Under the pieces are notes generated by a model. It made no database searches and was not told where the DNA came from. It was given only the letters and a program-made list of their open reading frames with translations. A stretch of 64,000 nucleotides of DNA from the NCBI GenBank assembly GCA_918807975.1, contig OU964928.1, positions 14,281,823-14,345,822 of the forward strand, read 5' to 3'. Below, piece after piece: positions 11,637 to 23,500 of this stretch (the first letter of the stretch is position 1; every line of letters begins with the position of its first letter). This DNA is from Aplidium turbinatum (taxonomy: Eukaryota; Chordata; Ascidiacea; Aplousobranchia; Polyclinidae). A program made the translations under genes and the position numbers.

Positions 11637-13028
11637 CAATGTTGCCACTCTCTTGTCAAGGAAAAGTACTAGATTTGACTGAAAAAAACACTAGATTTAC
11701 TAAAAAAACACTAGTATCATAAATACTCGATCATTTACATGGATAATGTACAAAAATGACAGCCATTGACGTCAGTGAGTGTTAAAAATACTTAAAATTT
11801 CAAAATATAACTGAATTTCCTTGAAAGCCCTGAAGTCATAGCCGTAGGAGAGTAAAACATTTTGGGGGGGCAAACAAAATTTGCCCAAAATTTTTAAATT
11901 TTCTCCAAATTTGACCTTTGCAAATTAATATATTGTCAAAAACGCAACATTACTCACAATCTTTGAGGTAGTGTAGTCTAAGAACTCTACACTCATCAAC
12001 TTGGCAGTGCATGACATTAAGAGTACACTCTTTGACAGAGATGTACGTATACACCGCAAATTCTATGCCGTAGACTTGCGGCGTAGACTTTTTGTTTACG
12101 CTTACGCATGCGGCCACATTTTTTTGGATAGTTGTCGCTTGAGGCTACGCCGTAAAGTTTTCGCGGTTTTTTAGCGCATAGCGTCATACTTTTTAATAGC
12201 ATACTTTTTAATGTCTTAACTGTTGTTTGCATTTTTTTTTATCAAACTTTCCAACTTTTGATTAAGTTGGAAGAATGTTTTTAATGGGCAAAGACATATT
12301 GAAACCAAAACGCAACAAAATGTCAGATGAACACTTTCAGATGCTTGTTTCTTCGTGGAAATTCAAAATAAAACTTGTTTGTTTCGAGTGGTTTATACAG
12401 TGTGAATGTTTGGCACCTAGCAAATAAAATGAGTTTAAGCTAGTGTATGCGCTGACGCCGCCAACTTTTTTTACAAGTTACGTTGACGCATACAGCGTAT
12501 GGTTTTTCGAACGTTTGCGTTAACGCTTACGGCGTCAATATTTTTTGTATGTGGGTACATCACTGCTCTTTGATTAGGCTATACTGTAATAAACAAGGGT
12601 AAACTGGTGCCTCGTCTTCTACCATTATAATCCACAGCCGAAACGTAAGCGACTAATGTAAGCCTAGCATGTAAGCCTTACATAATGTAAGCCGACGAAA
12701 TGTAAGCCTATCATAAGGTAGGCCTACCTACGTACGTTACGCTACCTACTTTGAACACTTTTCACAGTTATTTGTGTGTATTTTTTAAAGTATTTATGCT
12801 AAATATCTCAAATTTGGTCATCACTGGGTGTAACTAGACAAAAAACTCGCTGTCCACTTTGAAAAGCACTACAAACACATTGATGCAGCCAAACAAAAAA
12901 TAGGTGGGCTACTTTGAACACTGTCCAACTTATGCACAGCAAAATAAGGCTAAATCGCTAAAAAAAAACACTAGATAGCAAAAAAAAACACTAGATCTAG
13001 TGGAAAAACACTAGGAGTGGCACCACCG
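11637..13028. mobile_element. hAT-like element with nested hAT insertion
   Basis: The element runs from CAATGTTGCCACTC to GAGTGGCACCACCG, flanked by an exact 8-bp duplication GTCCTGAA (11629-11636 and 13029-13036). Both ends carry repeated short units of the AAAAAACACTAGAT type. A separate 530-bp hAT element lies inside it. A shorter relative sits at 15736-16409 and shares end and interior phrases such as CATTTTGGGGGGGCAAACAA. No transposase frame was seen. Confidence 0.85.
12036..12565. mobile_element. Nested hAT MITE with exact target duplication
   Basis: This 530-bp element starts CAGAGATGTACGTATACA and ends TGTGGGTACATCACTG (inverted CAGTGATGTAC). It is flanked by exact CTCTTTGA duplications at 12028-12035 and 12566-12573. 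CAGNGATG ends plus an 8-bp duplication are classic hAT features. The interior has repeats of the type TACGCCGTAAGCGTTAACGC. It inserted into the older hAT element spanning 11637-13028. Confidence 0.9.
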
Positions 13029-13705
13029 GTCCTGAACCACTCAAGAGCCAGCATTGTGCTTTGTGGCTCTTGCTTTTTGTTTAGTGTTTATGCGGCTGCG
13101 GCATGTCAAAAACTGCGTTGCCACATTAAATTTTGAGAACGGTTGACAAAAGGAAAGCTTTTAAAATGCTATCAACTTATTTGTATCTCTTGTTCATCAG
13201 GATCAGATTATAAGGCGATGTCCTCAGTCTCCAAAATAATTTACGTCGGAAGGACTTTCATTTTGCATTGCTTTTATTGAGTTATATCGCTTTTCATTTA
13301 TTTACCTTCTTGATTTTTGTTTTGTTGATTTCTCTAGCATTCTTGCAACACAGCAACTGGCTAGTTTACATTCAATTTGCATTGAAGTTTCAATAGTTTG
13401 GGCATATGTTAAATATCGATTGAAAGTGACTTCACCTTAATTTTTATAATTGCAGAGACCTCTGATGAACTATCGTTGTTCACAACTTTTCATAAAATAT
13501 TTTTCCTATGATATTTGGTTTGTGTTTGAATCTTTATCCTCGGACTGACAAAGCCTTGATAGGTTTCTGGTAGTTTTGCATACTTGTAGTAGAGGCTTTT
13601 GACTCAAGGCCGGTCACTGAGATTGACAGTATTGTTGAAGTATTGTTGCCGGGGAATTACTTCATCCATTAGGTGCCGCTAAATGGAGAGCAGTCCTGAG
13701 AATGC

Positions 13706-13803
13706 GTAGCTCAAGCGCACACTCCGAAAGTCGAACTAACGGCGCTTGAGCTTCTTCGCTCATGAAGTCACACGCTAACCAACTGAGGATTGAGCTATCG
13801 GTG
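13706..13803 (-). repeat. tRNA-like sequence (pseudo-tRNA or SINE head)
   Basis: On the minus strand CGATAGCTCAATCCTCAGTT continues GGTTAGCGTGTGAC, matching a tRNA D-arm and box A. After a central segment follows CCGTTAGTTCGACTTTC, a box B/T-arm match. The sequence then ends GCGCTTGAGCTACG, which does not pair as an acceptor stem with the 5' end. A SINE head or pseudogene is more likely than a working tRNA gene. Confidence 0.5.
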
Positions 13804-13935
13804 TAGACTACGTTTTGAAGTTTGCCTGTTTGAGATTTGCGTTTTAAAGCTTGCTTGTTTTAGAACGGAATTGACCGTTTGTTAATAAATCATTTCTTTA
13901 CCGTAGCTCAATTCAAAGTATGGTAGATTTCTTCA

Positions 13936-14095
13936 ATCAATCAATCAATCAATGTTTTATTTGTCAGTAACAGGAACATAGGTACATGTTTGAAATGTGC
14001 AATATACACAGTACCAAAGTTACACAAGTTCCCATACCGACAGGGAGACAACGAGACAACCATACGGTCTACTAGTCAATTGCCACCCTACCAAA
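13936..14095 (-). mobile_element. LINE/SINE 3' tail with ATTG repeats, copy 1
   Basis: On the minus strand the unit ends AATAAAACATTGATTGATTG, a polyadenylation-like motif followed by an ATTG microsatellite, as in several LINE-derived tails. Upstream are the phrases ATACCGACAGGGAGACAACG and CATACGGTCTACTAG (plus-strand orientation). A close copy is at 14728-14880, and a decayed one in the opposite orientation is at 37215-37300. Confidence 0.65.
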
Positions 14096-14727
14096 TCTAA
14101 TCATACCTAATCTACCTACCCTACTATACCATACCTAATATACCTACCCTACCTAATCAAAAAACCACTTACTGACTTCAACACCATTCGTCATAGCACA
14201 TGACTAGGGAACTGTGTTCCAAAAGCTAGTGTAATTTGATATTGCCAAAAAGAACCCGCAGCATCAGGCTATAACAGATCGTTTGAATCTACACTGTGAA
14301 GTAAGCAACGATCATGCTGCTAAAAGCGAAACTCATTCAACTACTTCTTCAATGTTAATAGTGATTGATAGAAATAACTCAGCAAAGCATATCATATCGT
14401 GAATTCACTAGCCACAACTCGTAAAAATTGCGTTAGTGTCAAGTTGCTGTGAAGTAACAATTATTCAATATCTCTACCGGTCACCCTGTAACGAAATCAT
14501 ACCATGAGTTCACACTATCGCGAGAATAGTGTAGTAGATACTGTGGTAGATACAAGATAGGACTATTGTAGGACTATCTTCCCAAAAAATAAAGTTTTTT
14601 TTTCTATTTCGCTTCTAAGTTTGGTGGCTGTGCAATTTTAAGATAGTGGTAACACTGTTTTATCGATGCATATTTTAAACTTTTGGGTTTTGCCATTTTT
14701 CCCTTTTGTTGGTGTCAAATTCAATCT

Positions 14728-14880
14728 ATCAATTAATCAATGTTTTATTTGTCAGTAACAGGAACATAGGTACATGTTTGAAATATGCAATATACACAAT
14801 ACAAAAGTTACACAAGTTCCCATACCGACAGGGAGACAACGAGACGACCATACGGTCTACTAGTCAATTGCCACCCTAAA
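14728..14880 (-). mobile_element. LINE/SINE 3' tail with ATTG repeats, copy 2
   Basis: This is a second copy of the 13936 unit in the same orientation, about 95 percent alike by eye, from the ATTG-type tail to CTAGTCAATTGCCACCCTA. The two copies lie about 0.8 kb apart and look like independent insertions. In both, the similarity ends sharply at the same point. Confidence 0.65.
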
Positions 14881-15015
14881 TTCGTATGTTTACTTTGCCG
14901 TTTTGTACATGTTTGCGCCAGCAGCAAAAAATAAATTGAATTGAAGATACAATTGTAAATAATACGAATAAAATGGCAATCTCGGTACCACAAATAGATA
15001 TGAAGCAGCGAAATG

Positions 15016-15432
15016 CGGTAGGCACTTTTACGTATTGCACTGCCCGAAGAGGCAACCGCAACCATGCGTATCGTATATGACATTACTGGTGTTTTAGTCA
15101 CAACTTTTCTCATAAACTTCATTGTTTGCAGTCACTACGATTCTTCTTGCACTCAGTTCAGTTGAAGAAGAAAAAATAGTATTAGCAGAGGGTGGGAATC
15201 GAACCCATGCAATCGAAATTATTACTCCTCTGCCCTAACCATTAGGCAACGTTGGTTGTGGCGATGCATGCAGTTAAATTTCTTTGTATCAAAATCTTTC
15301 GATAAAGACGACCAGTTAATCACGTGTTGAGTCATGTCACGCATGATAGCGCTACCAACGTCAACGATGTCGTATGTCACGCATGGTTGCGGTTACCTTT
15401 TCGGGCAGTGCAATACGTAAAAGTGTCTACCG
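15016..15432. mobile_element. GCGGTAGG foldback element carrying a tRNA-like segment, copy 1
   Basis: The 417-bp element has inverted ends CGGTAGGCACTTTTACGTA and TACGTAAAAGTGTCTACCG extending inward through the phrases TTGCACTGCCCGAA and CGCAACCATGCG. CGAAATG flanks both sides (15009-15015 and 15433-15439). Its interior includes a tRNA-like stretch (15184-15262, minus). The adjacent element 15440-16487 is the same family in opposite orientation and shares the middle CGAAATG. Confidence 0.75.
15184..15262 (-). repeat. tRNA-like segment inside the foldback element
   Basis: On the minus strand, TTGCCTAATGGTTAGGGCAG matches a tRNA box A/D-arm and CATGGGTTCGATTCCCACC matches a T-arm/box B. A diverged copy lies on the plus strand at about 15566-15643 within the sister element. 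Being part of a mobile foldback explains why the same tRNA-like sequence appears twice. The acceptor stem is not convincing, so it is not called as a tRNA gene. Confidence 0.55.
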
Positions 15433-15439
15433 CGAAATG

Positions 15440-16487
15440 CGGTAGGTACTTTAACGTAGTAGCACGCAAATCAGCTGACTTCAGTCATGTGACTCAACAC
15501 GTGATTATGTGGTCGTCTTTATCGAAAAATTTTGATACAAAGAAATTTAACTGCATCCCCACAACCTGCGTGGCCGAATGGCTTAGGGCAAAGGAGTAGT
15601 AATTTCGATTGCGTGGATTCGATTCCCACCTTCTGCTAATACTATTTTTTCTGCGGTAACTGAACTGAGTGCAAGAAGAATCTTAATGACTGCAATCAAT
15701 GGAGTTAATAAGGAAAATTGTGACTGAAATACCAGCACTGTTGCCACTCTATTCACAAAAAAAACACTAGAATCATAAATACACGATCATTTACATGCAC
15801 AATGTACAAAAATGACAGCCAGTGGCGTTAGTGAGTGCTAAAAGTCCTTAAAATTTCAAGATAGAACTGAATTTCCTTGAAAGTGAGAGCCCTGAAGTCA
15901 TAGCCGTAGGGGAGTAAAACATTTTGGGGGGGCAAACAAAATTTTCCAAAATTTGGCCTTTGCAAATATATTGTCAAAAACGCAGTATTACTCACAATCA
16001 TCTCTGTGGTAGTGTAGTCTAAGAACTCCACACTCATCAAATGTAAGCTGACGAAATGCAAGCCTACTATAAGGTAGGCTACGCTACCTACTTTAGTCTA
16101 CTTTGAACACTTTTCACAGTCATTTGTTTGTATTTTTTAAAGTATTTATGCTAAATATCTCAAATTTGGTCATCATTGGGTGTAACTAAACAAAAGACTC
16201 GAGTCCACTTTGAAAAGCACTACAAATACATTGATGCAGCCAAACAACAATAGGTGAGGGCTACTTTGAACACTGTCCAAACTTATGCACACCAACATAG
16301 CGGCAAAATCGCTAAAAAAAACATTAGATAGCAGAAAAAAACACTAGAATACTAGATGCAACCCAAAAACATTAGATCTAGTGGAAAAACACTAGGAGTG
16401 GCAACACTGAGTATCAGGAATGTCATATACGTCACGCATGATTGCGTTATGGAATTCGGACAGTGTACTACGTTAAATTGCCTACCG
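15440..16487. mobile_element. GCGGTAGG foldback element, copy 2, split by a hAT element
   Basis: This sister of the 15016 element starts CGGTAGGTACTTTAACGTAG and ends CGTTAAATTGCCTACCG, with CGAAATG on both sides (15433-15439 and 16488-16494). Removing the 674-bp hAT element at 15736-16409 and one target copy leaves about 366 bp, comparable with copy 1. The tRNA-like segment lies at about 15566-15643 on the plus strand. Confidence 0.75.
15736..16409. mobile_element. hAT-like element, short relative of 11637-13028
   Basis: The ends are CACTGTTGCCACTCT and GGAGTGGCAACACTG. The flanks AATACCAG and AGTATCAG match at 6 of 8 positions, consistent with an aged 8-bp duplication. It shares interior phrases with the 11637 element, including the TACAAAAATGACAGCCA segment and the terminal AAAACACTAGAT units, but lacks a middle section. 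Confidence 0.75.
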
Positions 16488-16516
16488 CGAAATGCGAAAG
16501 AGGATTGAGGAAAGAC

Positions 16517-16836
16517 CAGTAGGGTTGCCAGATTGGGCGCTTTTACGCCCAATTGGGCTACTTTTGATTTCTCAAGCGCCAAAAATTCGCGTTAGGCGTC
16601 ACGCGTGCTTTTTTGGCTAGCGCCCAATTGGGCTACTTTTTTTTTAAATATAATATAACTTTTATGTAAAAATTGTATTATGTTTAAGATTTTTACCTAA
16701 TTCGTAGTTATTTCATTGAGGAGCAGCGTTTTTGGAGGCTTCGGTCAGGCAAGGTTACCAATTTGGTATAAAGATGCCAATTTTCAAAAATGTGCAAGTT
16801 TAGGCTTTAATATCTGGCAATCTTGACTACTTAGTG
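16517..16836. mobile_element. Possible MITE with GTTGCCAGAT ends
   Basis: The left side reads AGGGTTGCCAGATTGGGCG, and the right side ATATCTGGCAATCTTGAC is a partial inverse. Within the left part GCGCCCAATTGGGC-type palindromes recur. The flanks show no convincing duplication, so the limits are tentative. Confidence 0.35.
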
Positions 16837-16867
16837 ATCCATGTTTTCTTGAAAATGCAGTGGACAT

Positions 16868-16990
16868 CAGTTCAGTTTGTTTTTATTTCTGACCATCGTA
16901 ACGAAAAACAATATCTGTGTCAAACATAGCAAGGGTCTAGAAAAAGGTAGAAGCGACAAAAAAGGGACGCTATAACGTGCATGATGCCAA
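16868..16990 (+). repeat. Interspersed repeat unit (GTTTTTATTTCTGACCATC family)
   Basis: About 120 bp starting TTCAGTTTGTTTTTATTTCTG and continuing with GGTAGAAGCGACAAAA and a CGTGC end recurs at 22470-22575 (plus), twice inverted in 24650-24890, and at 33542-33672 (plus). In the 22236-25132 element it lies in the arms; elsewhere it stands alone. No ends or duplications were resolved. Confidence 0.55.
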
Positions 16991-17587
16991 AGCAGGACAA
17001 TCAGTTATGGCTTGGTCGCAACACCTTAATAAGGTTTTTACAAATGTAGAAAGAAAAATGAGACAAAAAAGGCTAGTGATTTTTTTTTAACAATTTATAT
17101 GAGTAAAAAAAAAACAAGACAAAAAGATAGTTTCTACGTTGATCGTCACAACATTCTGGTTTCTGAAATCTGCACGGCGCTTCACAACATTTTTACTAGG
17201 TTGCCCCTAAAATTGTGATCAGCTTAAAATTGCTAGGCTACATAAGGATAGTTTAATTAAAAATACTGTTCTTCATTTGAATCTTCTTTACCACTCCAAG
17301 AGTCAAACATACGTTCATTGATTACGATATAATGTGAAACAAAAAAGTCAAGTAATTATAGGCCTATAGCTTACCGGTCTTAAACAAGCTTGATTTTAAG
17401 ATGTACAGACTCGGCTGAAGTCTCGATTTTTCAAAGCAAAGTTTCAACAGTTTAATGCTTGCTTGTCAGTGTACTGATTTTTATTTCAGCAAGTTGGTGT
17501 TTTGATAAAGTTTATCAGACCTACAGGCTCTCCATATATGATATCTTGAAATATAGGTAATGTTATCTTACTAGAGTGTATGTGAAG

Positions 17588-20500
17588 ATGAATCGAGTAA
17601 ATTTGGGACGTGTAACCTTAAGCAGAAGTGAAATTAATCTGATTCGACTGCTTTCTCGTTGTGAAGAAATGATTTCAATTCAAGGACAACTGGAAAATTG
17701 GCGGATTAAACAAGTAGGCTAAAGCATCCAATGTTACTAGATTAATCTAAAGACGTTGTACTAATATATTTTAATTTGTGGAAATGTTTATTGGGATGCA
17801 ATTTAATTCGTACCATGAACAATTCGTACCGTCAGTTCGTACCTTGAAAAGATTGAGAGAAAAAAAAATAAAAAAGCCGAAGTTGCTGATCGCAGTTTCC
17901 GCAAACATTTTAAAATTTTCCCCAAAAAAACAAAAACTCTTAAAATCATTACCAGAAATTTTAAAATGTTTGCGGAAACTTCGATCAACCCTAACCCTTT
18001 TATAATGTTTGCGGAAACTGCGATGCGATCAGCCACTTCGGCAAACTCTTAAAATCATTACCGGAAATTTTAAAATGTTTGCGGAAACTGCGGAAAATCG
18101 GAAACTGCAATCAGCGACTTCGGCTTTTTTTTTTTTTTCTCTTGATCTTTTCAGTTTGTTTGTTTGCGGAAACACCCTAACCCTTTTAAAAGGCAGTGGC
18201 TATTTGACCGGCGCCGGTCTTTGAATCTGAAACACTATTTGACCGTCATTACGTCATTATACCATCACTTTTTTTCTTTTTCTCTTTCCAAGCAAAAGAC
18301 GAGAAGCGCGCTGTTTCTAACTTCTAAATCCGACTATTTGGTTCAACTCGTCACGTGGCGAGTGCGATACGTCGCCGCCTCCTATTCTAGAGGGACTGAG
18401 TTCGATACCACGCGCAAGCATTTTTTTTTTTTTTTAACTAAATTTTCACCCGAAGTGCATTTTTGTAGTCAATTTTTAATTTGAGTTGCATTACATTTAC
18501 ATACCATTAATCATTTTATTTTTCGTCATTAACGCGTCAGGGACGAAAAAGATACTAACTACAAAAATCGATATGGACCTCCCAGCACGTTAATGAACGG
18601 GAAAAAGTGGCAAAACCTTGAAGGTTTAAAACGTGCCTGAATGAAAAATTATGTAGTAGGCTATAGTTAGCACGGCCACAAACGGAAAATTACCCAGAGA
18701 AATTCTCAAGTTCCAGCAAATTAAAAAAACTCTTAACTTTATTACTCACATTTGAAAAGACATAAAAAATTGGGCTGTAGACAACTCAAATTAAAAATTG
18801 ACTACAAAAATGCACTTCGTGTCAAAATTTAGTTAAAAAAAAATAAATAAAAAAGAAGAACGCTTCCGGATAGTATCGAACTCAGTCCCTCTAGAATAGG
18901 AGGCGGCGGCGTATCGCACTCGCCACGTAACGAGTTGAATACAATAGTCGGATTTAGAGCTTATATACGTGCTCTCGTCTTTTGCTTTGAAAGAGAAAAA
19001 GAAAAAAAGTGCCTTGTATAGTGACGTCATAACCGGTCAAATAGTGTTTCAGATTCAAAGACCGGCGCCGGTCAAATAGCCACTGCCCTTTTAAAATGTT
19101 TGCGGAAACTGCAATCAACCTTAACCTCGGCAACGTTTCTGCCGAAGTAAAAATGTGCTAATTTCGAAGATTGTATGTTGATGCGTGTCGAAGTTCCGAT
19201 GGCCGCCATGTGCTTGTGATTGGCCGCCAAACAGCTTGCTTCAATCGGACACGTTTGGCCGCGGAGAAAAAAAGTTGTTTCGAGGCCTGTGGTAGATGGA
19301 ATAATTCACAGACAATACTTCAACAACAATCAGAAACTTTACTCTGTCAATCTTGGTGACTGTGCTTGTATCAGCAGTCATTGTATACAAATTCTATGGC
19401 TAAAAATGGAGCACAAAGGCTATGACTACCATTTATGGTAATCATAGCCTCTCCATAATTTTTTTCTTACATTTTAGCTTTTTATGATATTAACAATGTC
19501 CTTTTTCTGTTTCCAGTCATCAGTTGTTGATCTTTTTGTTTGTGCAGTTTTCAATTAGTTTTTGACCAATTTCACTTCTCAGATTTTAACAAACTTGTGG
19601 TGAATTTATATGACTTATTTTTTTACAGTATGTTGACAAGTTGGAAAATCTCCTGTCTGAAACTTCACAAAGCGATAGGTATAATACAGTTATATAGTAG
19701 CTTCAATCTTTCAATCAATGTTTAAAGGAATGACAAATATCTTGTGACTATAAAAGCGCAATTATTTTTAAATTTCTACAATAATTTTAAAGGGATTATA
19801 GTTATTTTATCTACATATTTACACTACGGTACAGTAATTAATCAATCACCAATCAATTGGTTGTCTGTGTTGCCATAGGCGCCGACTTTTCAAAAAACCT
19901 TGGGGGGCGAGAAAGGTGATGACGTCATAACCATAACGCTATTTTGCTCAATGAAAATAGTCTTTGATTAAGCTTACTGTCTTGTTTATATTGACACCTA
20001 GGTCGCAAACCGAATTTATTAGAACTGCTGCTTGTTGAAACGATTAGTTTTACGCATGCAGTAGCCTACGTCTAGTAAAAATTTTGATTATGTTAGCTCA
20101 TAATTGGAACAGTTGGAAAACAAGCCGATTTATTTCTTTTTCGTGGGAGTGAATAACAACAATCAAGACAGTGAAGTTATATATTACGAAATAAAACGCA
20201 AAAAAATCATGATCTCAAGCAGAGTGGAAACCCGCTATGAGTTTTATTAGCTTCGTTTTGCTAATTACTTACCTTCAAAGCGTTAACTATGGAGAAGTGT
20301 TTTCTCTTATGTTTTTTATCTAAAGTTTTTATAGTCTTTTATCAAATCCCGTATATACTCGAGTAGCCTATAGGTCGAGATGTTCACAAGTGATTTTCAT
20401 CTCAAAAAGACAGGTTCAACTTATACACGGGACAAGCTCGGCAGTTTTCAAAATGAACACATTTTTGCTGTGGAAAAATCATTGCCAACGTAGATTACGG

Positions 20501-23500
20501 AGTGTGCAATGGCATCGGTGGAATTAAAAGTTTTGAATACGATTATTTGCAGTGACTCAAACTTAATTTTCAAATGTAATGATTTCTATCAATTTTAAAC
20601 TTTATGCACTTGTTGAACAATATGCAAAGCTCAAAAGACAAAACAGAAAGAGCTGCTTTAAGAAATCAATTTTTTTTATTTTTGCGTGTAGGATATAATC
20701 GTTCTAATTACGTAACATTCCATGATCGTGGAAGTCGATGTTAAACCTTAGCGGCTGCATAAAACAATGATGTCAGGTTAGTTAGGTGATAATAGCGGTA
20801 AGAGACGTTGTTAATGCAAGCAATATCTGCGACCAAGTTAAACACCTTTTCTTTTATCGGTTTTCAATTCACAATTTACTTCACAATCACATCCTTAAGT
20901 CCTAATTTAAAGTTTGTTTAAGTGCCTTTGTAGTGTTTTTGTTCATTTTTTTAATTTTCTAATAAAAACTAGACAAATATGATGTTCTGGGTTTTTTTAT
21001 GGGTTTTTTTGGGTTTTTTTAAGTGGGTTTTTTCAAAAAAACCCACCCGGGTTTTTTTGGGTCGGGTAAAATACCGACAATCCTGATGAGAAAGCCATGC
21101 GATCAGCTGCTGTTTTGCGGGCAGGAGCAACGTAGGCTATATTTCGCTTTCGGCATTCTTTAAGTCTGTTTAAATGATCTAAATCTCTTTTGCGAAGTGT
21201 TTTATCTTTGAAACACCACTTGTAATAACCATTTTTGTTGCCCCTCAACCATAAATTTACGGGGGGCGCCGCCCCCCGGCTCCCCTGGAAGTCGGCGCGT
21301 ATGTGTGTTGCTATGGTTATTGTAAGTCCTAGTTTTAATTAATTTTATTTAAGTTATCCCAATTTTACATGAACAAGAGTTGTACAAATGTACAAAGAAT
21401 TGCTAAATCATTTTACAACATTGCGTGTAACTACTTTGTTTAACTTCCCTTTCTTGGGTCAGTTATAATATATTTGATAACTCGCTCTCGGATGCCTTTG
21501 TTTGTATGCATTGCCACAATATAGTTCAAGAATACATTTATCATAGGAAGCCCGACGAAGATAAGTTAAAGGAGTACAAAAAAAAGATTGGATTTGTGAA
21601 AGACTTCATTGCAACCAAGGATCTGGTATTTTTCAAAGCTGTGATATTTGTTTGATGATAAACAGCATAGCTATGAATTGGTTCCAAGGTATTTCTATTG
21701 AGAGTCACAGAGGGTGTTTGTATCATTATTACTGGTCATGAATCAAGACTGTCATAAAGCCTTAAACACTAATGCAGTTTAAGGTACGGTCATGGCCTAC
21801 TAGAACACGGCCTATTTGGGACAATTTCAAAGAGTCTGAATTTTTACAATGATAGCTATGACAAACATGTCATCTTCCCATTTCCAGAAGCAAGTAAAAT
21901 AAGCAATATTTGCACCTAGACATAATGTTTGGCTTGTTTAACCGGAGAGTGGGTATGTACGTTGAGCACAGTTTACACAATAATATGTAAGACTTTCCAA
22001 CAGCACTCTGGAGGACGGAGGTAGTATCTCTTGGTGCAATTGCATGTTCCATTTAAATATCAAGGATTTTTTGTGGATTCTATGTTGTAAGGTGTTCATT
22101 TGATGTGCCAATTTAAATTCTAGTTTTTTTTGTTTTTCGCCAAGTTTAAGTTTGCAAGTAAAATAATAATGGCTTTTGGCCAAAGATCCTGCAAAACAAA
22201 AAACCTAACGACTGTATAAGGAGACTACCTCCAGGGGGTCTGCTACTATTCGGCGAGTCCGATTCGACTAGTCCGATTCGGCGAGTTCCCTATTCGGCGA
22301 GAGCCCTTTTCGGCGAGTGCCCTATTCGACGAGTTTTTGAAAGGAAATTATCGGGTACCGTAGCCTAATTATAATTGCCGTTTTTACATTGTTTTAACGT
22401 CGCTAAACGTTGAAATCGTGCAGAAAGGAATAAAAAGAAAATGTTTGAACTATTAAATTAAAATTCGTCATGTCAGTTCAGTTGTTTTTATTTCTGACCA
22501 TCATATGAAAAACAATACACGTCCACATAGCAAAGGTAGAAGCGACAAAACGCGAACGTTAAAACGTGCTTGGATGTTTCTCAGTTTCAACGTATCCTAG
22601 TCAGCAAAAGCACCCTTTTCTACACGATTTCAACGTTTAGCGACGTTAAAACGATAGGCCACACACTTGGTTAGCCTTTTCATTCTGTTACTACAATGTA
22701 AAAATGAACTAAAAACAGAGAGAGACTGTTCACCAGGCATTTGATAATAAAAGTAATTTGCGTTCTTCTGGTGACTATTTACTAGGTTACCTCCTGATGT
22801 TAAAGATGATAACTAGCTTTTGTATTTCCGACGTTTCGTCAGTCAGCACGACTGACTTTATCAAGGTGGCTAAAACAGGTTAACACAACCTGTTCAGCAA
22901 CGATGGCACAACACAAAAACATACTGATAAAATGAATAAAGTAAGCAGCAAGAATCAGAATTAAAACACGCAACAAGATACCTAGAGGTTAAACTGAAAG
23001 CAGTGAATGCCTAAAACCAGTAGGCTACTTTCCAACAGCGTAAATTTATCTATCTATTGGGCCAGCGTCAAGAAACATTGAAAAGACATCAGCGTTGCTG
23101 AACAGGTTGTGTTAACCTGTTTTAGCCACCTTGATAAAGTCAGTCGTGCTGACTGACGAAACGTCGGAAATACAAAAGCTAGTTATCATCTTTAACATCA
23201 GGAGGTAACCTAGTAAATAGTCACCAGAAGAACGCAAATTACTTTTATTAAAAATGAACTGTTAGGCTAACTGGGTTCTTGGAACAAATTTTTGCTGGTC
23301 GGGATAACTAGGCTACGGTAGCCTACCCGATAATTTCCTTTCAATCTAAGCTGTAGGAGTGTAGGTCACACATTTGTTGATCCAAACTAATCATTTTAAC
23401 CATAGGCGCCTAAGCCGTGGGCCTGGGGACCAGGCCCCCACGCATATTTCCGCGTGGGAGCAACTTTTTATGCGGCATTGATCCATAAAACAATAGATGA

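Noticed and set aside
15566-15643. Plus-strand tRNA gene candidate
   Set aside because: Box A and box B resemble a tRNA, but the acceptor stem does not pair, and the segment is duplicated in a sister foldback element.
21033-21248. Basic 71-codon frame at the right end of the 19874 hAT element as a transposase piece
   Set aside because: It lacks diagnostic hAT residues such as the C-terminal dimerisation motif; too short to call.
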